Assembly: GCA_027449865.1 (NCBI GenBank)
Contig: DAIDKV010000195.1
Span: 1 to 56,395 of the forward strand
Origin: Planctomycetales bacterium
Lineage (GTDB): Bacteria > Planctomycetota > Planctomycetia > Isosphaerales > Isosphaeraceae
DNA length: 56,395 nt
Reading direction: 5' to 3'
The first letter of the stretch is position 1. Every line of letters starts with the position of its first letter. Shown here in pieces: positions 38,011-47,216 of the stretch. The translations under genes were made by a program, and so were the position numbers. A model generated the notes under the pieces. That model was not told the DNA's origin. It saw only the letters and a list, made by a program, of their open reading frames with translations, and made no database searches.

Positions 38011-39843
38011 ATGGCGCGGAAGAGGGAAGGGCTAAGGCGAACCGGGCTGGTTCTCGCGATGGGCGGGGCCGTTTCGCTCGGGTCCGGGGCCTGGGCTCAG
38101 GATTCCGGCAACCGCCCGGGGTGGTCGCCACCGACATGGTCGCGGTCCTCGGTTCGGTACGATCGATCGCTTCGGCCGGTCTCATCGAGCTGGGCGCAAC
38201 CGGCCTCCGCCACGCGGACGCCCCAGGCGCCCTCCGCATCGCCGCTCGGATCGCCACCGTCGCCCGCCACGCCGGCGCCCGCCACGCCGGCGCCGTTGCC
38301 TTCCGAGGCGGCTCCAGCCTCGGATCGTCCGCCGGTTCTCGGCTCGATTCCGCCGCCTGGGGCGGTCCGGTCGCGGACGGTCCTTCGCGACGAGATCAGT
38401 CCGATCGATCTTGCCACGGCGCTCCGGCTGGCGGATGTCCAGAACCCGGATGTCCTGATCGCCCGACAGCGGGTGGTCGAGGCGGTCGCGGTTCGGCAGC
38501 TTACCGTGGCGCAGCTTCTGCCGAGTCTGAACGGCGGAGCCAGCTACAACACCCACGCCGGTGTTTTGCAGCAGTCGGATGGGAACATGCTCTCGGTGAA
38601 CCGTAGCTCGGTTTACGTTGGGGCTGGTTCGCTCGCGGTCGCGGCCGGAACGGTGGCGATCCCCGGCGTCTTTCTCACCGGGAACACGGCCGAGGCCCTC
38701 TTCCGAATCCTGATCTCGAAGCAGGTGGTCCGGCAGACGCAGTTCGCCAGCATCGCGGCGCGGAACCAGGCGTTTCTACGCACCTGCGTGGCCTATTGCG
38801 ACCTCCTTCAGGCCGAGGGCCGGCGCGCCATCGGCGAGCAGATCGCCTCCGACGCCGAGCAGGTCGCCAACATCACGGCCCAGTACGCCAGGACCGGCGC
38901 CGGCCGCCCCGCGGACGCCAACCGGGCCGCGACCGAATGGGCCCGCCGACGCGCCGAGGTCCGACAGTTCGAGGGCGAAATGCTGATGGCCTCGGCCCGG
39001 CTTTGCCGGACCCTGAACCTCGACCCCTCGATCCGCCTTCATCCGACCGACGCCTGGGTCGTCCCCAGCCCGATCGTTCCCGATCCGATCCCGCTTCCCG
39101 AGCTGATCGCCCTGGCGTTGCTTCAGCGTCCGGAGATGGGGGAGCGCAAGACGGTGGTTCGCGAGGCCCTGCTGGCACTCCACGGCGCCCGGGCGCTGCC
39201 ATTTTCGCCGACACTCTGGCTCGGCTACAGCGCGGGCGGCTACGGCGGCGGCAGTAACCTCGTCCGGCCGATTTTTGGCGGATTCGGCGGCCGGCAGGAT
39301 TTCGACGCCGTCGCTTACTGGACCCTGATGAACATGGGCGTCGGCAACGTGGCGCTGATCAACGTTGCCAGGGCACGGCTCGGTGTGACGAAATATGAGG
39401 AACTGGCGATGCTCGACCACATCCGCGACGAGGTCGCCGAGTCCTACGCTCGAACCCACGCCAGATACCAGCAGATCCTGGAGAATGAAGAGGCCGTCCG
39501 CGCGGGGATGCAGGGCTTTGCCGAGGACCTTGAACGGATCAAGCAGGCGGCCGGATTACCGATCGAGGTTCTGAATAACCTTCATCTCAAAGCGCAGGCC
39601 GAATTCGACTATCTGGCCTCGATTGTGGATTACAACAAGGCCCAGTTTGAGCTGTATGTGGCGCTGGGGCAGCCGCCGGCGCAGTACCTTTCGCGGCCGG
39701 TTCCGGTCGAGGGCTTTCCGGCCGCCGATGCCACTCCGTTCCGCGCTGGCGACGCTCCCCGCGCGTCGGGCGCGGCGCCCGATGGGGTGATCCGTCCCGA
39801 GGGCACGCGTGCGGGTCTCTCCGCGCCGGTGCCGGGCCGATGA
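38011..39843 (+). CDS. TolC-family outer-membrane efflux protein
   Basis: 610 residues from the ATG at 38011, preceded by GGGAGGAGAG. A signal peptide ends near GSGAWA-QD (about residue 29). A Pro/Ala/Ser-rich linker (about 60-125) precedes the outer-membrane efflux fold, with two helical repeats: ISPIDLATALRLADVQNPDVLIARQRV and, later, LEDLERIKQAAGLPIEVLNNLHL; DYNKAQFELYVALGQPP closes the second repeat. It probably forms the outer-membrane channel for the RND pump and HlyD adaptor encoded 4-9 kb away. The next gene is a paralog. Confidence 0.9.
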   Translation: MARKREGLRRTGLVLAMGGAVSLGSGAWAQDSGNRPGWSPPTWSRSSVRYDRSLRPVSSSWAQPASATRTPQAPSASPLGSPPSPATPAPATPAPLPSEAAPASDRPPVLGSIPPPGAVRSRTVLRDEISPIDLATALRLADVQNPDVLIARQRVVEAVAVRQLTVAQLLPSLNGGASYNTHAGVLQQSDGNMLSVNRSSVYVGAGSLAVAAGTVAIPGVFLTGNTAEALFRILISKQVVRQTQFASIAARNQAFLRTCVAYCDLLQAEGRRAIGEQIASDAEQVANITAQYARTGAGRPADANRAATEWARRRAEVRQFEGEMLMASARLCRTLNLDPSIRLHPTDAWVVPSPIVPDPIPLPELIALALLQRPEMGERKTVVREALLALHGARALPFSPTLWLGYSAGGYGGGSNLVRPIFGGFGGRQDFDAVAYWTLMNMGVGNVALINVARARLGVTKYEELAMLDHIRDEVAESYARTHARYQQILENEEAVRAGMQGFAEDLERIKQAAGLPIEVLNNLHLKAQAEFDYLASIVDYNKAQFELYVALGQPPAQYLSRPVPVEGFPAADATPFRAGDAPRASGAAPDGVIRPEGTRAGLSAPVPGR

Positions 39844-39907
39844 GCCGCGGCTCGCGGCCCGCCGTGGATCGTCAGGTGCCCGATCGATCGAGGAGGAGAC
39901 CGACGGT

Positions 39908-42220
39908 ATGACCCGCGAACGCCCAGGCCGACGGACCGGCCGCGCCCGATCCCGACCCGCGCTCGCCCTGCCCGCGGCGACGGTGCTGGCCCTCTCGGCG
40001 ATCTCCGCGGGATGCATGGTCCTGCCGACCTCGTCGGGGATCGCCGGCTGGCCGACACCCGAGCCCGGATCGCCGGCCCCGGCTCCCGCCCGGGCCTCCG
40101 CTTCGGCCGGAACTCCCGCGTACGAGGCGCCGGTCGCGCCGTCGACCGGTCGTCGGACCCGGATCACATCGGCCGCTAGCCCTGGCTCATTTCCATCGGA
40201 TGCCTCGGTTTCCCGGGTTTCGATGGCGCAGCCGGCGCCCGCGGCGCCTCCCTCGGTTCCCGCGCTGCCGGGAGCCGCGGCGGACTCCTCGGGAGTTCGA
40301 CCGATCGGCGCTGCGCCTGGCGAGGCGACCACCGCGCCGGCCGTCGATATTCGGACGCCCTCCGTGCCGCCGACGCAAGAGTATCCGATTGATCTCGCCA
40401 CCGCCTTGCGACTCGCCGAACGCGACAATCCCGTGATTGGGGCCGTGCGAGCCCGGATCGGCGAGGCCCTGGCGAACCAGCTTCGCGCCCGAACGGAACT
40501 GCTCCCGAATCTCAACGCCGGTGTCGATTACGACGGGCACACCGGAAATTTGCAGCAGTCGAGTGGAAATATTCTCAATCTCTCGCGACAGAGTGTCTAC
40601 TTCGGCGGCGGTACCTATGCGGTGGGGCCTGGTTCGCCGTTGATTCCGGCCGTCTTCATCAACGAGCCGATCGCCAACGCGCTGTTCGACCCGCTCGCGG
40701 CTCATCAGCAGGTTGACGCGGCCGAGGCGAACGCCGTCGCGACGACCAATGCCGTGCTTCTGGAGGTCACTCAGTATTACCTCGACCTTCTCGGCGCCGG
40801 TGCCCGGCTGGAGGCCGACCGCCGGGGGGTGGTCGAGGCCGAGGAGCTGATGAAGATCGCCGAGCAGTACGCGCGGACCGGCGAGGGGCGCACCTCCGAC
40901 TTCCACCGAATCCAGGCCGAATGGCGGATCCGACGTGCCGATGTTCGCCGCGACGAGGAGGAAGTGGCCGTCGCCTCGGCACGGCTCTGCCGTCGGCTGC
41001 ACCTCGATCCCTCGGTCCGGATTCGACCGATCTCCGAGGCGTTGGAGGTCCTGGCGCTGGTCGATCTGGAGACGCCCACCGAGGAGCTGATCCGGGTGGG
41101 GATCGAGCGCCGGCCCGAGGTCCGCTCGTCGTCGGCGGACGTCTCGGCGAGCGACATCCGGTTGAAGCAGGAGGTGGCGAGACCCTTCCTGCCGACCTTC
41201 TTCCTTGGCTTCAGCGGCGCGGGGTTTGGCGGCGGGAGCAACCTGAACACCCCGCTGGTGGGCAACTTCGCCGGTCGGACCGATTTCGACGTCGCCGCTT
41301 ACTGGACGCTGCTCAACGGCGGTCTGGGGAATCTTCTGCTCCAGAAGCAGAATCGGGCGCGGGTGGGCGAGGCGGTCGCCCAGCGTGCCCGAACGATCGC
41401 GCTGGTGAGGCAGGAGGTGGCCTCGGCGCTGGGCGATGCTCGGGCCCGTCTCGAGCAGGTCGAGGTGGCCCGAGAGCGGTACGAGGTCGCCGCCCAGGGC
41501 TTTCGCCGCGACATCGAGCGCGCCCTTCAGGCCGACCCCAACAAGCCCGGCAACACCCCACGTCCGATCGAGACGATCAACAGCTTGAAGCTGCTGGTGG
41601 TGGCGCGTCGGATGCTTGTGCGAACGGTCATCGACTACGACCAGGCCCAGTTCCGGCTCTTCGTGGCGATGGGCTCGCCGCCGCCGCTGGAGCATCCGGT
41701 CGACCCCAGCCACGCGCCGGTGACGATCGAGGCGCTGGCCGCGCCAGTGACCGGGATGCCGCCGGCGCTCCGGCCGCCCGGAATGCAGGGCGAAGGCCCC
41801 AGCGCCGGGAGGAATCCGGCCGACGGCCGGGCGCTCGTCGAGGCCGAGACCGATCTGTCGCGAACGCTCGAACGAATGGCCCGCGAGGGTGCCGGCGCGG
41901 CGGCAGGTGGTCCGTTCGCGGCGCTGGCCGAGGCGCATCGACAGTCGATGACCGCGCTGCTCGAATACGACCGGCTTCAGGCCGACCTCTTCCGATCGAT
42001 GACGCCCGGTACCGGGGCCTCGAATCCCTCGGACCAGGTTGACCGCCTGCTGAAGCTGGCCGAGGCGCATCGAAAGCTGATGCGGTCGAAGGTCGACTAC
42101 GACGAAACGCTCTGGGGCCTGGTCCGCAAGCTTGGCGCGGGGACGGCCGGCTCGCCTTCCCAGACGATCGAGGCCAGCAGAGCCAGTATGGCATCGGGGT
42201 CGACCGGCTTGGCGAAGTGA
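39908..42220 (+). CDS. TolC-family outer-membrane lipoprotein (paralog)
   Basis: 770 residues from the ATG at 39908, with GAGGAGGAG upstream. The N-terminus has a lipoprotein-like signal ending SAISAGC (C36), a Pro/Ala-rich linker, then the same efflux fold as the upstream gene (YPIDLATALRLAERDNPVIG; DYDQAQFRLFVAMGSPP). A further 130-residue C-terminal part contains two similar segments (LAEAHRQSMTALLEYDRLQADLF and LAEAHRKLMRSKVDYDETLW), not usual for TolC proteins. Two tandem paralogs suggest alternative channels. Its end overlaps the opposite-strand receiver gene by 124 bp. Confidence 0.9.
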   Translation: MTRERPGRRTGRARSRPALALPAATVLALSAISAGCMVLPTSSGIAGWPTPEPGSPAPAPARASASAGTPAYEAPVAPSTGRRTRITSAASPGSFPSDASVSRVSMAQPAPAAPPSVPALPGAAADSSGVRPIGAAPGEATTAPAVDIRTPSVPPTQEYPIDLATALRLAERDNPVIGAVRARIGEALANQLRARTELLPNLNAGVDYDGHTGNLQQSSGNILNLSRQSVYFGGGTYAVGPGSPLIPAVFINEPIANALFDPLAAHQQVDAAEANAVATTNAVLLEVTQYYLDLLGAGARLEADRRGVVEAEELMKIAEQYARTGEGRTSDFHRIQAEWRIRRADVRRDEEEVAVASARLCRRLHLDPSVRIRPISEALEVLALVDLETPTEELIRVGIERRPEVRSSSADVSASDIRLKQEVARPFLPTFFLGFSGAGFGGGSNLNTPLVGNFAGRTDFDVAAYWTLLNGGLGNLLLQKQNRARVGEAVAQRARTIALVRQEVASALGDARARLEQVEVARERYEVAAQGFRRDIERALQADPNKPGNTPRPIETINSLKLLVVARRMLVRTVIDYDQAQFRLFVAMGSPPPLEHPVDPSHAPVTIEALAAPVTGMPPALRPPGMQGEGPSAGRNPADGRALVEAETDLSRTLERMAREGAGAAAGGPFAALAEAHRQSMTALLEYDRLQADLFRSMTPGTGASNPSDQVDRLLKLAEAHRKLMRSKVDYDETLWGLVRKLGAGTAGSPSQTIEASRASMASGSTGLAK

Positions 42221-42570
42221 CGGTCGAAGCCGGCCTCGCGCGAGCGTTGACGGACATCGGCCTCCGACTGGCCCGAGACGGCGACGAGGATCCGGAGTCG
42301 CGATCCGATCGCCGGATGGCGGCACACCTGGCGTGCCAGTTCGTGGCCGTTGATCCCGGGCAGGTCGAGGTCGGAGAGGATCGCGTCGGGCTCGAAGGCC
42401 GCCGCGATCACCAGGGCCGATTCGCCATCGGCCGCGGTCTGGACCTCGTAGCCCTCATGCCTGAGAATCAGCGCCAGTCCCTGGGCGGAGAACGGGTCAT
42501 CGTCGACGACCAGAACCCGACGGACCGCCAGGCAAGCGGGATCGGGCCGGTCGAGGGAGGGTTGATCCAC
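42097..42570 (-). CDS. Single-domain response regulator
   Basis: 157 residues from a GTG at 42570, with a GGAGGT site 6 nt upstream. The receiver domain (about 18-140) has VVDDD (acidic cluster), phospho-acceptor D67 in LSDLDLPGING and lysine in FAKPVD. There is no output domain, so it works through protein contacts or phosphorelay. The last 124 bp are antisense to the 3' end of the TolC-like gene. No kinase is adjacent; the hybrid kinases elsewhere in the window are possible but unproven partners. Confidence 0.9.
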   Translation of the reverse strand: MDQPSLDRPDPACLAVRRVLVVDDDPFSAQGLALILRHEGYEVQTAADGESALVIAAAFEPDAILSDLDLPGINGHELARQVCRHPAIGSRLRILVAVSGQSEADVRQRSREAGFDRHFAKPVDPDAILALLASIVWEGEPAVPAPSLRTRPQSVSS

Positions 42571-42741
42571 AGGTCACCTCCGTGCGTTTTCCGCGACGCC
42601 CCACGATCAACGGGGAGCCATTCCCTGCCGATGTGCCGCGGCCCTGAACCAGGCCAGCGGTATCGATATCTCCTTATACGCGAAATCACAGCCCGGCCGC
42701 AAGGGCGCGGTGGGAGAATCGCCGAACCCGCCCGCGCGCGG

Positions 42742-43134
42742 CTATCGGGAGAGGAACAGATCGATCACGATCGCGAGGCCCAGCGCGACCATCCCCGCGC
42801 CGATGAAGAGGTCGGGGGTCCACTCGCCGTGTCGGTAGGGCTCGCCGCGATCGGCGCGTCGCATCAGGCGGAAGTGGTGGATTGTGGCGATCACGTTGAT
42901 CGCCACGCCGAACACGGCGAGCGCCAGGCCGATCCACATCGGAAGCCGGGGCGCCGAGTCGGGAAGGCCCTTGCCCAGATCGTTTTTCCACAAAAAGACG
43001 TGGAATCGGGCGATCACGAACCCGAGGCTCATCGTCCCCAGGCCGGTTCGGATGTAGGCGACGAACGTGCGCTGGGCCGCCATCCGCATCTGGGCGTCAA
43101 ACGGCTCGGAGGGCCAGGGAGTTTCGTCGGCCAT
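42742..43134 (-). CDS. DUF202/YidH-like membrane protein
   Basis: 130 residues with three hydrophobic spans at about 28-48, 66-88 and 108-127. The N-terminal AAQRTFVAYIRTGLGTMSLGFVIARF matches the DUF202 (YidH) pattern, in which an acidic or polar residue near the N-terminus precedes a first span with an arginine. Function is not established in the family. It follows a small coiled-coil gene by 20 bp and probably shares its transcript. Confidence 0.85.
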   Translation of the reverse strand: MADETPWPSEPFDAQMRMAAQRTFVAYIRTGLGTMSLGFVIARFHVFLWKNDLGKGLPDSAPRLPMWIGLALAVFGVAINVIATIHHFRLMRRADRGEPYRHGEWTPDLFIGAGMVALGLAIVIDLFLSR

Positions 43135-43154
43135 CGAGTGCGCTCCCGTGAAGG

Positions 43155-43412
43155 CTACTTCTCGCCTCGGGCGGTCGAGAGGCCCCGATCTTTCCGGTAA
43201 TCCCGGAGCGATTCCCGCTCGGCCTGAACGTCGGCGCGTCGGGAAAACAACTCGCCGAGGGCCTCGTGAATCCGGTGCTGGTCGCCGTTGGCGACGGAGT
43301 TCGCCAGCACGTTGTCGATCTCGGTTTCGATCTGGGTGAGCTTCGCGTCGTACGCCTTCTCCATCCCGTCGAGGTATCGGGCGGCAAGCTGTTCGCGATT
43401 CGGGAGCTTCAT
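43155..43412 (-). CDS. Small helical hypothetical protein
   Basis: 85 residues from the ATG at 43412 (the frame extends to 43478). Almost entirely charged helix (REQLAARYLDGMEKAYDAKL, HEALGELFSRRADVQAERESL), with no membrane span and no recognised family. It is 20 bp upstream of the DUF202-like gene on the same strand and 87 bp downstream of the RND pump gene, so it may belong to the pump transcript. Confidence 0.6.
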   Translation of the reverse strand: MKLPNREQLAARYLDGMEKAYDAKLTQIETEIDNVLANSVANGDQHRIHEALGELFSRRADVQAERESLRDYRKDRGLSTARGEK

Positions 43413-43499
43413 GGGCGAGGTCTCATGAATGGCTGAACAAAAATAAGGATCGGTGGGATCGCCCTGACTCACCGGCAATTCCGGCGCCGTTGCGGGGGA

Positions 43500-46400
43500 T
43501 CATCCGCCCCGGCCGCGGTCTTGCTGGTCTGGATCGCGGTCGTCGTCGGGGCCCTGCTCATCATCGGGGCCGCCCTCGCCGCCGCCCTGTTCGTCGAGCT
43601 GGCGCTCGGCCTCCTCGGGATCGCGTGGCTCCGACGGGTTGCCTCGGATCATCAGCGCGTAGAGTGCGGGCACGACGAAGAGGGTGGCCGGTTCGCCGGC
43701 AATCAGGCCGCCGAGGATTGCCCGGCCGAGCGGGGCATTGGCCTCGCTCCCCTTTTCGAGGGCCAGCGCGGTTGGGATCATCGCGAAGAAGGCGGCCAGG
43801 GCGGTCATCGTCACGGGCCGAACCCGCATTTCCGCGGCCTTCCGAATCGCCTGCAAGGGCGAGAGGCCCTCACTTTTGCGCAGTTCCTGGGCCACATCCG
43901 TCATCAAGACGGTGTTGGCCACCTTGATCCCGACGCTGAAGATGATCCCCAGCAACGACTGGACGTTGAGCGAGGTCCCCGTCAGCCAGAGCGCCGGCCA
44001 GACGCCGATGAGGATCAGCGGGACCGCGATCAGGACGCAGAGCGGCACCATGAAGGATCTATCGAGCGCCACCATCATGAAGTAGATGATGACCACGGCG
44101 AGTGTCAATCCGATCCCGAGGTTGCGGAACATCTGGTTCATCCGGGCGTACTCGCCGGAGAGTTCGATGGTGGTTCCTTCGAGGGTCTTCTTGTCGCTCG
44201 AGTCGAGGTCGTAGGCGGCCCAGATGGTTCCCTGGCTGCTGGAGTTGGACTTCTCGCGGCGGCGGCCGAAGTGACCGTCGATGATCTTGTAGATGTCGGA
44301 GGCGACGTGGCCGAGGTCGCGCCCCTTGAGCGTCACGCCGACGTTGAGGTCCATCGTCGGCAGGATATCCTGGTGGGTGATCTCCGTCGGGATGCTGCTC
44401 CGGCTGACCTGCACCAGGCTGCTCAGAAGGACGGGCGCCGGGTTCTGGTTGTCCTCATTGCGCTCCAGGCCGCGAACAACGGCCGCCTGCTGGGGGGCCT
44501 CGATCCGGCGGTCGACCCGGTGTTGATTGATCCCGGTGACCGGGACGTCGAGCAGGGTCTGGAGCGACTCGACCTTGTCCTGCGGGAACTGGACGCCGAC
44601 GAAGTACTGGTTGCCGTTGCTTTCATCGATCCAGAAGTTGGTCTTGTTGTACTGGATGCTCGAATTGAACGCCGCGATGACGGCGCGCATCACCTCGGAC
44701 TGAGTCAGCCCAAGATCGGCGGCCTTGGCCCGGTCGACGGCGATCGTGTATTGCGGGTAGTCGAGCCGCTGGATGATGCGGCAGTCGACCACGCCATCCA
44801 CGTTGGCGACCTTCCGGCGGATGGCGTCGGCGATCCGGTGGGCGGTCTCCTGCTGTTTCCCCTTCACGCGAATGTTGATCGGTGTGGTCTTCCCCTCGTT
44901 GAGGGCGCCGTGGATCATTCCACCGGCGTTGAAGGCGAACTCCAGGTCGTCGAACTTTTTCTCGGCGGCAAACGCCTGGCGAAGCTCGTCGGCGTACTCG
45001 TACGAGCCCTTCGATCGTTCCTCGGTAAGCTGCACGCGGACGATGCTGTCCATCTTCCCGGCGTTCTGGGTGTAGGCGCTCGACCAGTCGGGGGTCACGC
45101 CGATCTCGGAGACGATCAGCTTGAGATCCTTCTCGGGGATGCGCTCCTTGAGGAAGGCCTCGACCTCGGCGATTCGGTCGTTGCTCACGCGGAGGCGCGT
45201 TCCGCTGGGCGCCCGGACGTACATTTCAAACGATCCCGCGTCGGCCATCGGAAAGAACTCGCGCCGCATGGGCATCGTGAAGACGACCAGAACAAGCGCG
45301 AGCAGGGCATAGGCGACGATCACGGTCGGCCATCGGTGGGCGAGAACGCGGTCGAGCAGCTTCCCGTATTCTCGAATCCAGAGATCGATGAAGCCTTGCC
45401 AGTGATCGAAGGCCCGGCCGATGAACCCTCGACGCGGTTTTCGGTCGCTGTGCTTCTCCTCTTGTGCCTTTGGTTTGAGCCAGGCGGCGGCGCAGGTGGG
45501 GATCAAGGTTCGCGAGAGGATGTAGGCGGTCGTCATCGCGAAGGCGACCGAAAGCGTCATCGGGGAGAAGAGGAACGAGGTCATACCCGGCATCACCGCC
45601 AGCGGGGTGAGGACCAGAAGCGTGCTGAGGCTGGAGACCAGTTCCGGTAGTGCGACCTCGCTCGCTCCCTTCAGCGCGGAGACGTCGGGCGGCAGGCCCT
45701 GTTCGAGGTGCCGGTCGGTGTTCTCCAGGCAGATGATCGCGCTATCCACCATCGGCCCGATGGCCAGGGCGAGGCCCGAAAGCGTCATCACGTTGATGGT
45801 CTGGCCCGACAGGTTCAAGAAGATCATCGCCGAGAGGACGGAGAGCGGGATCGTCATGACGGCGATGGCGGTCATCCGCCACTGGCCGAGGAACAGGAGG
45901 ATCGTCAGCGAGCAGAGCCCGGCGCCGAGCATTCCCTCGGTCGCCAGGCTCCGAATCGACTGGCGGACGAAGACCGACTGGTCCATGATCAGGTCGAGCT
46001 TGACCGGCCGGCTCAGCTCTCCCTCGATCTCCGGGAGCCGGTCGCGAAGCTGGTCGATGACGCGGAGCGTGCTGGCTCCCTTTTGCCGCATGACCGGAAT
46101 GTACACCTGCTTGCGGCCGTCGACGCGGACGATGGTGGTCTGAATCATCGCGTCGTCGGTCGGCTCGGCGACGTCGCTGAGGAAGGCGCGGTTGCCGTGC
46201 TCGGTCCTGAGCGGGATCTCGCCCATTTTGGGAACCTCCTTGAACAGCGCGTTGCTGTTGAGGAAGTAGTCTCGGTCGCCGACAATCAGCTCGCCGGTCG
46301 GCAGGAAGATGTTCCCCAGCTCCACGGCCCGCATCACATCGACCGGCGAAAGATTTCGCGCCTGCATCTTGTGCCGATCCAGATACATCTGGATGGCGCG

Positions 46401-46949
46401 GATCTTGCCGCCGAAGACGACCGGCGAGACGGCGCCCCGGATGGTCATGATCCGGTTGCGGACCTCGTACCGGCCGATGTCGTAGAGGGTTTTCTCGTCG
46501 GCGTCCTGACTATTGAGCGCCACGAGGCAGGCGGGGGTGGTGCTGGTGGGGTCGAAGGCCATGGTGACCGGCGGCAGAGTGCCGGGCGGCATGTACTGCA
46601 AGACCGACTGGGCCCAGGAGAGGACCGAGGCGAGCGCCTCGCCCTCGGAGACCTCGGGCTGGAAGTAGTTCCGGACGACGCTGGCCCCGAGGATCGACCG
46701 CGATTCCTGCCGGGCGAGCCCTTCGGCCATGTCGGTCCATCGCTCGATTCGATTGGTGATGTCCATCTCGACGTCGCGCGGCGGCATCCCGCTGTAGAAC
46801 GTCAGCACCTGCACGGCCGGGCTTTTGAAGGTCGGCAGGATGTCGATTGGGATCATGAACGTCGAGATCACGCCGATGAGCAGGATCGTCAGGGCGAAGA
46901 CGGTCACCGCCCACGGGTTCATCATCGAGGCCCGAATCAGCCCTCTCAT
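43500..46949 (-). CDS. RND-family efflux transporter permease
   Basis: 1149 residues from the ATG at 46949. It has the RND layout: an N-terminal span (NPWAVTVFALTILLIGVIS), two large periplasmic porter loops (about 40-330 and 560-890), and two blocks of membrane spans, including GLALAIGPMVDSAIICLEN (the TM4 region, where the usual two aspartates are D-S) and GIIFSVGIKVANTVLMTD (TM10 with the conserved lysine). The C-terminal tail is Gly/Asp/Gln-rich. It should export a small molecule using the proton gradient, working with the divergent HlyD protein and the TolC paralogs. The substrate is unknown. Confidence 0.94.
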   Translation of the reverse strand: MRGLIRASMMNPWAVTVFALTILLIGVISTFMIPIDILPTFKSPAVQVLTFYSGMPPRDVEMDITNRIERWTDMAEGLARQESRSILGASVVRNYFQPEVSEGEALASVLSWAQSVLQYMPPGTLPPVTMAFDPTSTTPACLVALNSQDADEKTLYDIGRYEVRNRIMTIRGAVSPVVFGGKIRAIQMYLDRHKMQARNLSPVDVMRAVELGNIFLPTGELIVGDRDYFLNSNALFKEVPKMGEIPLRTEHGNRAFLSDVAEPTDDAMIQTTIVRVDGRKQVYIPVMRQKGASTLRVIDQLRDRLPEIEGELSRPVKLDLIMDQSVFVRQSIRSLATEGMLGAGLCSLTILLFLGQWRMTAIAVMTIPLSVLSAMIFLNLSGQTINVMTLSGLALAIGPMVDSAIICLENTDRHLEQGLPPDVSALKGASEVALPELVSSLSTLLVLTPLAVMPGMTSFLFSPMTLSVAFAMTTAYILSRTLIPTCAAAWLKPKAQEEKHSDRKPRRGFIGRAFDHWQGFIDLWIREYGKLLDRVLAHRWPTVIVAYALLALVLVVFTMPMRREFFPMADAGSFEMYVRAPSGTRLRVSNDRIAEVEAFLKERIPEKDLKLIVSEIGVTPDWSSAYTQNAGKMDSIVRVQLTEERSKGSYEYADELRQAFAAEKKFDDLEFAFNAGGMIHGALNEGKTTPINIRVKGKQQETAHRIADAIRRKVANVDGVVDCRIIQRLDYPQYTIAVDRAKAADLGLTQSEVMRAVIAAFNSSIQYNKTNFWIDESNGNQYFVGVQFPQDKVESLQTLLDVPVTGINQHRVDRRIEAPQQAAVVRGLERNEDNQNPAPVLLSSLVQVSRSSIPTEITHQDILPTMDLNVGVTLKGRDLGHVASDIYKIIDGHFGRRREKSNSSSQGTIWAAYDLDSSDKKTLEGTTIELSGEYARMNQMFRNLGIGLTLAVVIIYFMMVALDRSFMVPLCVLIAVPLILIGVWPALWLTGTSLNVQSLLGIIFSVGIKVANTVLMTDVAQELRKSEGLSPLQAIRKAAEMRVRPVTMTALAAFFAMIPTALALEKGSEANAPLGRAILGGLIAGEPATLFVVPALYALMIRGNPSEPRDPEEAERQLDEQGGGEGGPDDEQGPDDDRDPDQQDRGRGG

Positions 46950-47216
46950 GGTCCACCCCTTGGCCGTCGGTCGATCGAGACAACGATCGGGCCCCCGATC
47001 CGAAGCGAGACCGAGGGCACGGCCGTGGTGAGAGCAAATCACGGGCCGGATGGCGAGGCGATCGCCGATGGAGAAGACACCGTCCCGGTATGGCGGGCAC
47101 GCCAGTTGCTACATTCTGGGAGCCGGTCGAACTCGCGCCCCCCGCGAGGTTGGTGCGGGGCGGAGCTCGGCTCGCGCCGTCGGTGCCCGACGTTTCCGTC
47201 CGCGGAGGCCCCAGAC
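46950..47216. promoter_or_regulatory. Divergent intergenic region between RND pump and HlyD adaptor
   Basis: 267 bp between divergent starts at 46949 and 47217 with no supported gene. It is the likely shared control region of an efflux pump and its adaptor. No operator was recognised, and no repressor gene lies next to it. Confidence 0.5.

Noticed and set aside
40187-42325. 712-codon minus-strand frame opposite the second TolC gene
   Set aside because: Arg/Gly/Asp-rich shadow; the plus-strand frame has the efflux-protein motifs.
45708-47216. 503-codon upstream extension of the HlyD frame
   Set aside because: It runs antisense to the RND pump and is Asp/Gly/His-rich; the adaptor starts at the GTG at 47217 with GGAGG upstream.
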